In this document: positions 14,554 to 19,580 of the stretch, piece by piece
How the letters are laid out: every line of letters starts with the position of its first letter
Numbering within the stretch: the stretch's first letter is position 1
Assembly (NCBI GenBank): GCA_036656795.1
Contig: JAVXHR010000030.1
Coordinates: 1 to 19,580 of the forward strand
Direction of reading: 5' to 3'
DNA: 19,580 nt
Origin: CAUPWF01 sp036656795
GTDB lineage: Bacteria; Bacillota; Clostridia; Lachnospirales; Lachnospiraceae
The notes under the pieces: generated by a model
Databases searched by the model: none
What the model was told of the DNA's origin: nothing
The model's input: only the letters and a program-made list of their open reading frames with translations
Program-made: the position numbers and the translations under genes

Positions 14554-14610
14554 GAAGGGGGCTTGGACTTAAGCTATTCGAGTCAGCTCCCTTCTCCTTG
14601 TAAGAAGGAG
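14554..14610 (+). promoter_or_regulatory. Tandem RNA hairpins in the binding protein-ATPase gap, second one masks the ribosome site
   Basis: GAAGGGGGCTTGGACT (14554-14569) pairs imperfectly with AGTCAGCTCCCTTC (14581-14594). Directly after it, CTCCTT (14594-14599) is the exact complement of AAGGAG (14605-14610), the ribosome binding site of the ATPase gene at 14618. The two hairpins share a base at 14594, so they may compete. Such a layout would keep binding protein more abundant than ATPase. Confidence 0.5.
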
Positions 14611-14617
14611 CAAGCCT

Positions 14618-16096
14618 ATGAAAGTATTAGAGGCACATAATATTACAAAAATATTTCCAGGTGTAGTAGCCTTGGACAATGTGGATATTTCATTTTCCCT
14701 TGGGGAAATCCATTGTATTATTGGAGAAAATGGTGCAGGGAAAAGTACGCTGATTAAATGCCTTACCGGTGTATATGAGCCGGAAGATGGTGGCGTAATA
14801 ATCCATGGCGAAGATGCTATAAAAAATAAAGAGTTGTTTGATAAAATCGCTTATGTACCACAAGAAATAGATTTATTTGGGCACATGTCAGTGGCTGAAA
14901 ATTTGTTTTTGCCATATGAAAAGTCGGGATTCAAGGGTTTGGTAAATAAAAGAGAGTTGGAGGAAAAAGCCGAACCACTCTTAGCAAAATTTCATATTAA
15001 TGTAGAACCAGATGTATTGGTAAAAGAAATATCGGTTTCAGAGCAACAATTATTGCAGATTGCACGTGCAACAGTACACGAAGATTATGAGGTCCTTATA
15101 TTAGATGAACCAACAACGAGTCTTACCACAAAAGATACGCAGATACTATTTGATGTTATTAGAGCAATTAAAGAAGAAAATAAAGCAGTTATTTTTATAT
15201 CACATAAATTAGAAGAGATTTTTCTTTTGGGAGATGTTCTCACTGTATTTAGAAATGGGAAAAAAGTCGCATATTCAGAATTAGAAGTTATAGATATTCC
15301 TTGGGTAATTACCCAGATGACAGGACACGCTGTAGACCAAAAACAAGTGTTCTATTCGGAAAAAGTAACAGAGGAAATTTTGTTGGAAGTAAATCATCTA
15401 ACGGGAGAACGGTTTACGGATATCAGTTTTACACTTAAAAAAGGAGAGATACTTGGCTTCTCGGGTTTGGTTGGCGCTGGACGTAGTGAATTGATGCAGG
15501 CGATATTTGGCTATCTTCCAATCTATACAGGAAGTGTTAAGCTTAATGGAAAAAAATGGAAACTTGGTGATACAAATTATTCGGTTCGTAATGGGTTCAT
15601 TTATTTGCCGGAAGAAAGAAAGGCCCAAGGAATTTTGCCAATATTAAGTGTTCGGGAGAACATAAGTATGTCTGTATTGGGTCAGTTAAAAGGAACGGTA
15701 GGCATATCTAAGAAAAAAGAGAGTGAACTTGTTGGAAAAGTAATTCAAGACTATGGAGTAAAAACACCAGGAATGGAACAGGAAATCAAATATTTAAGTG
15801 GTGGAAATCAACAAAAGGTTATTATTGGACGCTCCATGTGTTGCACCCCTAAGGTTTTAGTGTTTGACGAACCAACAAAAGGGATTGACGTGGGTACAAA
15901 AGCAGAGATATACCGAATGATGAAAGAACTTGCGGAAGAAAAGGGAATTGGTATCATTCTCATTTCATCAGAAATGGAAGAGGTTCAGAAATGTGCAAAT
16001 AGAATTATCGCATTATATGATGGAAAACAGGCAGGAGAATTTGATGAAAAAGCAGATAAGGAACAGATTTTGAGTTCTATTATTGGAGTAAAATAG
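14618..16096 (+). CDS. Sugar ABC transporter ATP-binding protein, RbsA-type (complete)
   Basis: This is a 492-residue double-NBD ATPase that powers the second sugar transporter. N-half: Walker A GENGAGKST (36-44), Q-loop PQE (81-83), signature ISVSEQQLLQIARA (138-151), Walker B VLILDEPTTSL (159-169), H-loop ISHKLEE (194-200). C-half: GLVGAGRSEL (283-292), the modified Walker A normal for this class, YLPEERKAQGI (329-339), LSGGNQQKVIIGRSM (393-407) and VLVFDEPTKGIDVGTKAE (413-430). All features of an active MglA/RbsA protein are present, in clear contrast to the neighbouring degenerate copy. The start at 14618 follows AAGGAG. It sits between binding protein and permease in the same operon. Substrate not deducible from the ATPase. 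Confidence 0.95.
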   Translation: MKVLEAHNITKIFPGVVALDNVDISFSLGEIHCIIGENGAGKSTLIKCLTGVYEPEDGGVIIHGEDAIKNKELFDKIAYVPQEIDLFGHMSVAENLFLPYEKSGFKGLVNKRELEEKAEPLLAKFHINVEPDVLVKEISVSEQQLLQIARATVHEDYEVLILDEPTTSLTTKDTQILFDVIRAIKEENKAVIFISHKLEEIFLLGDVLTVFRNGKKVAYSELEVIDIPWVITQMTGHAVDQKQVFYSEKVTEEILLEVNHLTGERFTDISFTLKKGEILGFSGLVGAGRSELMQAIFGYLPIYTGSVKLNGKKWKLGDTNYSVRNGFIYLPEERKAQGILPILSVRENISMSVLGQLKGTVGISKKKESELVGKVIQDYGVKTPGMEQEIKYLSGGNQQKVIIGRSMCCTPKVLVFDEPTKGIDVGTKAEIYRMMKELAEEKGIGIILISSEMEEVQKCANRIIALYDGKQAGEFDEKADKEQILSSIIGVK

Positions 16097-16117
16097 AAGG
16101 AAGAGGAGTCGTTTATT

Positions 16118-17131
16118 ATGAGTAAAGAAAAAAGCAAAAAAAATAATGCGATTGTGAGTGCATTGAAAAAAAGTAATATGACTGCCATTGGTGCAGTTTT
16201 AATAGCGATGATTATTTTGGCAAGTGTACTTTCACCATATTTTCTAGACATTTATAATTTACAATCATTAATTAGAGACCTTGCATTTATAGGTATGATA
16301 GGTATAGGACAATCTTTGTTATTATTAATTGGTGAATTAGATTTGTCCGTTGGAAAAATCGCTTCGTTGTGTGGCATCATGGCAGGTATGATGATGGTAA
16401 CATGGGGATGGAATCCATTCTTGTCGTTAGCGTTGGCATTAGTTCTAGGAATTGTCTTGGGTTGTATTAACGGATTAATTATTACGAAATTAAGATTAAA
16501 TGCAATGGTTGCAACAATCGGTATGCAAGGCGTATATGGTGGAATCAACTTAGTACTGACCAAGGGAAAAGCAATTACTGGAGTACCGCAGGAAGTACAT
16601 TTTCTTGGAAAAGGAAATATCGGGCCAATTCCAACACCATTTATCTTTACAATAGTTGTGCTTATTGTTGTTATCTTCTTAGTTAAGAAAACTAAAACAG
16701 GGCGTTATATCTACGCAATTGGAAATAATAAAGATGCAGCAAAGATATTAGGAATTAAAGTAGATAAGATCCGAATTATGATTTATTCTATTGTTGGATT
16801 TATATCTGCATTAGCGGGTGTACTATATGTAACAAGACTTGGCTCAGCGCAATCTGCAATTGGTGAAAATTGGCCAATGAATTCCATTGCCTCATCAGTT
16901 ATTGGTGGTGTTTCCTTAACGGGTGGCGTAGGTAATCCGGCAGGTGCCCTTATTGGAGCGGCTATTATTAGTATTATCCAAAATATGATTGTATTGTTTG
17001 GTGTGAATGTATACTGGCAATCAGCAGTTAGTGGTTTGGTTGTTGTAATTGCGATTTCATTTAGCTCATTATCTGTGATTTTTGCAGAACGCAAACAAAG
17101 AAAAACTAAAATCATAAAAACAGGATTGTAA
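16118..17131 (+). CDS. Sugar ABC transporter permease, RbsC-type (second system)
   Basis: This is a 337-residue polytopic permease of the BPD_transp_2 family. A Lys-rich cytoplasmic N-terminus precedes the membrane segments. The motif LIGELDLSVGKIAS replaces the more common EGIDLSVGS; TGRYIYAIGNNKDAAK and VIGGVSLTGGVGNPAGALIG are also typical. The tail is basic (AERKQRKTKIIKTGL). The start at 16118 follows AGAGGAG, 21 nt after the ATPase stop. It would dimerise and work with the ATPase at 14618 and lipoprotein at 13536. The next three genes downstream encode enzymes for a phosphorylated small sugar, so the imported sugar is probably processed by them. Confidence 0.94.
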   Translation: MSKEKSKKNNAIVSALKKSNMTAIGAVLIAMIILASVLSPYFLDIYNLQSLIRDLAFIGMIGIGQSLLLLIGELDLSVGKIASLCGIMAGMMMVTWGWNPFLSLALALVLGIVLGCINGLIITKLRLNAMVATIGMQGVYGGINLVLTKGKAITGVPQEVHFLGKGNIGPIPTPFIFTIVVLIVVIFLVKKTKTGRYIYAIGNNKDAAKILGIKVDKIRIMIYSIVGFISALAGVLYVTRLGSAQSAIGENWPMNSIASSVIGGVSLTGGVGNPAGALIGAAIISIIQNMIVLFGVNVYWQSAVSGLVVVIAISFSSLSVIFAERKQRKTKIIKTGL

Positions 17132-17162
17132 AAATAGTTGATAGGAAAGGGAAGTGAAGACA

Positions 17163-18050
17163 ATGATTCTTGGGTTGAATTTATCGTTTGCAACAAAACG
17201 CTGGTTAGAACCAAAACAATTAGCAAAGATGTGTAAAGAAGAATTCAAAGTGAAGCATATCCAATTTACTTGGGATCTAATTGATCCATGGTGGCCGGAC
17301 GAAAAAAGAAACATAATAATTAGAGAATATAAAGAAGCATTTGAAGAGCAAGATCTATCTATTGATGCCACATTCGGTGGGCTGGCAGCATATTCCTATG
17401 CACAACTTTTGGCACCTACTAAAGTACAAAGAGAGATATCGTATGAATATTTTAAGCGAGCAATAGATCTTACGGTGGAGATGGGGGCAAACGTTATGGG
17501 AACTCCGGTTGGAGGTATGACCTATAATGATGCCAAAGATAATGAAAAAAGAAAAAAGCAATATTGTATTATGCTAAACTATCTTCGCGAACTTGCCGCT
17601 TATGGAAAAGAAAAAGGGCTGAAAGAGATTCATATAGAAGCAACACCCCTTATTACAGAATTTCCACATAGTCCAGCGGTTGCAGTTCAGATGATGAAAG
17701 ATTTAGAAGGTACAGAGATTCCGATTAAATTATTGATTGACTGGGGTCACGCACTTTATCAACCGTTACTAAAAGAAGAAGCAGATATGGGAATTTGGTT
17801 GAAAGAATGTGCACCCTATGTAGGCTCGATTCATTTACAACAAACAGATGGCATGTGGGACAGACATTGGGATTTTACAAAGAAAGGGATTGTTACTCCG
17901 CAAGCAATTAAGCGAGCTATTTTGGAGTCTGGGTTAGAAGACATTGTTCAATATCTTGAAGTAGTGACGATATTCGAGGAAGATGACGACCGGGTATATG
18001 ATGGGATGAAAGACACAATGCGCTATCTTCATAGAGAACTTGAATGTTAA
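17163..18050 (+). CDS. Xylose-isomerase-like TIM-barrel sugar epimerase/isomerase, EryC-like
   Basis: This is a 295-residue enzyme of the AP_endonuc_2/xylose-isomerase-like TIM-barrel superfamily, usually divalent-metal dependent. Likely metal and catalytic residues are Glu159 (IHIEATP), Asp193 and His196 (IDWGHA), His224 (SIHLQQTD) and Glu266 (QYLEVV). The segment HIQFTWDLIDPWWPDEKR (32-49) and the His-Trp-Asp-Phe-Thr turn near 235 resemble what I recall of EryC, D-erythrulose 1-phosphate 3-epimerase of the Brucella erythritol pathway. Start: ATG at 17163 is preferred over an in-frame GTG at 17154 that lies almost on the AAAGGGAAG site. It is followed by an SIS protein and DhaK. A ketose 3-epimerase or D-apiose isomerase-type role are alternatives; the superfamily is certain, the substrate is not. 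Confidence 0.8.
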   Translation: MILGLNLSFATKRWLEPKQLAKMCKEEFKVKHIQFTWDLIDPWWPDEKRNIIIREYKEAFEEQDLSIDATFGGLAAYSYAQLLAPTKVQREISYEYFKRAIDLTVEMGANVMGTPVGGMTYNDAKDNEKRKKQYCIMLNYLRELAAYGKEKGLKEIHIEATPLITEFPHSPAVAVQMMKDLEGTEIPIKLLIDWGHALYQPLLKEEADMGIWLKECAPYVGSIHLQQTDGMWDRHWDFTKKGIVTPQAIKRAILESGLEDIVQYLEVVTIFEEDDDRVYDGMKDTMRYLHRELEC

Positions 18051-18076
18051 TGACTGATTTTAAAGGAGAGTAGACC

Positions 18077-18640
18077 ATGGATTATGCAACTATGTATCAT
18101 ACAATATTGGAAGAACACAGAAAAGTCTATGAAGAGTTGGACCAGAATAATATGCAGAAATTTATAGATGCTATAAAATTCCACCATCGAATATTTCTGA
18201 TTGGTGTAGGACGCGAAGGTATGGCAACTAGGGCATTTGCCATGAGACTTATGCATATGGGGAAAGAAGTGCATTGGATTTGGGACGATACAACACCAAG
18301 TATTCAAAAAGGCGATTTGGTCATTGCGACTCTTGGAGATGGTGAGATTGGTCATATTAACTATGTGTGTGAAAGAGCAAAAGAAGCAGGTGGAATCATC
18401 TATGTAGTTACAGGGTCACCAAGTGGACATACGGCGAAAGATCTGGCGGATTCGATTTTTTTTGTCCCGGCAGCAGTGTATCGGGGAAGGGACAAGGTGG
18501 TTCCATCGTTTCAACCTATGGGGAATTTGTTTGAACAATGTCTGTTTGTACTATTTGATATGGTGGTTATGAGAGTTGTAGAGGAAACACCGGAATTGAG
18601 TTTTGAAAAAATGTCTCGGAATCATCGCAATATTGAATAA
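18077..18640 (+). CDS. SIS-domain protein, hexulose-phosphate-isomerase (HxlB)-like, altered phosphate site
   Basis: This is a 187-residue SIS-domain protein with the size and layout of 6-phospho-3-hexuloisomerase. The first motif GVGREGMATRAFAMRLMHMG (43-62) follows the family pattern, as do the TP-x-I-x-KGD stretch, FEQCLFVLFD with Glu153 and the C-terminal helix with His183 (RNHRNIE), residues that correspond to the likely catalytic pair of HxlB. However, the Ser of GRSG is Glu47 and the phosphate-binding SGSGET motif is LGDGEIG (86-92). The protein may therefore take an unphosphorylated sugar or a different phospho-sugar. The start at 18077 follows AAAGGAGAG at 6 nt. It lies between the EryC-like and DhaK genes, so an aldose-ketose isomerisation in the same pathway is likely. 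Exact reaction unknown. Confidence 0.82.
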   Translation: MDYATMYHTILEEHRKVYEELDQNNMQKFIDAIKFHHRIFLIGVGREGMATRAFAMRLMHMGKEVHWIWDDTTPSIQKGDLVIATLGDGEIGHINYVCERAKEAGGIIYVVTGSPSGHTAKDLADSIFFVPAAVYRGRDKVVPSFQPMGNLFEQCLFVLFDMVVMRVVEETPELSFEKMSRNHRNIE

Positions 18641-18690
18641 AATTATGGAAGCGATGGAAACTTAGACATAGATAAAGAAAGGGTGGTAGT

Positions 18691-19580
18691 ATGAAAAAAA
18701 TATTGAATAAAGATGGTGACGTTGTACAAGAAATGCTAGCAGGATATCTATCGGCGTATAGTCGTTATTATGAACAGGTTCCTGAGAGCAACGCGTTTAT
18801 GTATAAAGAAAGACGTAAAGATAAAGTGGCACTGGTCATTGGTGGCGGAAGCGGACATGAACCTTTGTTTACGGGGTTTGTAGGGCAGGGATTAGCAGAT
18901 GCGGTGGCATGTGGCAATATATTTGCCTCTCCAAATCCTCAATTAATTGTAGATACCGCCAAGGCTGTGGATCAAGGAAAAGGAGTACTTTTTATATATG
19001 GGTGTTATGCGGGCGATAATTTGAATTTTGATATGGCAGAAGAATTGTGCGAATATGAGGATATTCAGACAAATCATGTGCGCGTGTGGGATGATTGCGC
19101 TTCTGCACCAAAAGAACGCATCGAAGACCGACGAGGGATAGCGGGAGATATCTATGTGATTAAATGTGCAGGTGCAGCCTGTGATGCGGGACTTAGTTTA
19201 GATGAAGTCACTAGAATCGCAGAAAAAGCACGTAATCATATTAATACAATTGGACTTGCAACTATGCCGGGTTCTATTCCGGGATTGGATAAACCGACTT
19301 TCGAATTAGGGGCTGATGAAATTGAATTTGGTATGGGGCTTCATGGAGAACCTGGAATTGAAAGGACGACTATGAAACCGGCTAGAGAATTAGTAGAACG
19401 AATGTATCGTGAATTAAGAACAGAGATGAATCTCACTGCAGGTGATGAGATAGCGGTGTTGGTAAATGGGCTGGGCTCTACAACGCTTTTGGAATTAAAT
19501 ATTGTATACAATGAATTGAATCAACATATAGAAGAGGATCAGTTGACAGTTCATGATGCAGAGATTAAAAACTTCTGTAC
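18691..19580 (+). CDS. dhaK: Dihydroxyacetone/erythrulose kinase DhaK domain (3' end outside window)
   Basis: This is the first 296 residues of a DhaK-family kinase; the frame is still open at the window end. DhaK binds a short ketose covalently through a His and passes it to an ATP- or PTS-linked partner for phosphorylation. Seen here are GGGSGHEP (the substrate-shaping His), YAGDNLNF with the conserved Asp, RRGIAGD, and FGMGLHGEPGIER with the covalent His. Compared with E. coli DhaK, NYTGD is CYAGD and the DDDVAV stretch is DDCASA, so the pocket differs. The start at 18691 follows AAAGGGTGG, 50 nt after the SIS gene. With an EryC-like epimerase in the same operon, erythrulose to erythrulose 1-phosphate is a good guess, as for LerK of Mycobacterium. 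Whether a DhaL domain is fused or separate lies beyond the window. Confidence 0.9.
   Translation, partial: MKKILNKDGDVVQEMLAGYLSAYSRYYEQVPESNAFMYKERRKDKVALVIGGGSGHEPLFTGFVGQGLADAVACGNIFASPNPQLIVDTAKAVDQGKGVLFIYGCYAGDNLNFDMAEELCEYEDIQTNHVRVWDDCASAPKERIEDRRGIAGDIYVIKCAGAACDAGLSLDEVTRIAEKARNHINTIGLATMPGSIPGLDKPTFELGADEIEFGMGLHGEPGIERTTMKPARELVERMYRELRTEMNLTAGDEIAVLVNGLGSTTLLELNIVYNELNQHIEEDQLTVHDAEIKNFC

Overview
The window looks like an AT-rich Firmicute, most likely a Lachnospiraceae/Clostridia gut bacterium. The signs are AGGAGG-type ribosome binding sites before nearly every gene, lipoprotein sugar-binding proteins, a YesM/YesN-type two-component pair, and codon use rich in A/T. No phage, transposase, CRISPR, tRNA or rRNA is visible. 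The whole stretch is a carbohydrate-uptake and catabolism island, and its theme appears to be four-carbon sugars (tetruloses and tetronates).

Layout. (1) 1-2630: the end of a first RbsABC-type sugar transporter (ATPase C-terminus, permease, binding lipoprotein), closed by a strong terminator. (2) 2639-3228: a monocistronic RpiB/EryI-like isomerase with its own promoter and a bidirectional terminator shared with (3). (3) 3247-4101, minus strand: a divergent triose-phosphate-isomerase paralogue of the EryH type. (4) 4114-4349: a 236-bp divergent control region with CGAAAGAAA repeats that resemble DeoR-family operators. (5) 4350-7806: an operon of PdxA2-like dehydrogenase, DUF1537 four-carbon acid-sugar kinase and a KdgT-type permease. 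(6) 7915-9212: a small YcxB-like membrane protein and a DeoR regulator, followed by a GC-rich perfect palindrome. (7) 9334-13385: an AraC-type response regulator, a histidine kinase with no extracellular sensor, and a degenerate RbsA-like double-NBD protein. (8) 13462-end: a second, complete RbsABC transporter (binding protein, ATPase, permease) followed by an EryC-like epimerase, an SIS-domain protein and a DhaK-family kinase cut by the window end.

How the parts may work together (inference). The TIM, RpiB and xylose-isomerase-like proteins correspond to EryH, EryI and EryC, the three isomerases that in Brucella carry tetrulose phosphate to D-erythrose 4-phosphate. A DhaK-family kinase could supply erythrulose 1-phosphate, as LerK does in Mycobacterium. 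In parallel, kinase plus PdxA2 could turn D-threonate or D-erythronate into dihydroxyacetone phosphate. The two-component system with its pseudo-ATPase probably controls the second transporter, and the DeoR protein probably controls the PdxA2 operon and the TIM gene. The most unusual item is the co-transcribed set of sensor-less kinase and inactive ABC ATPase, which may report transporter state rather than an external ligand.
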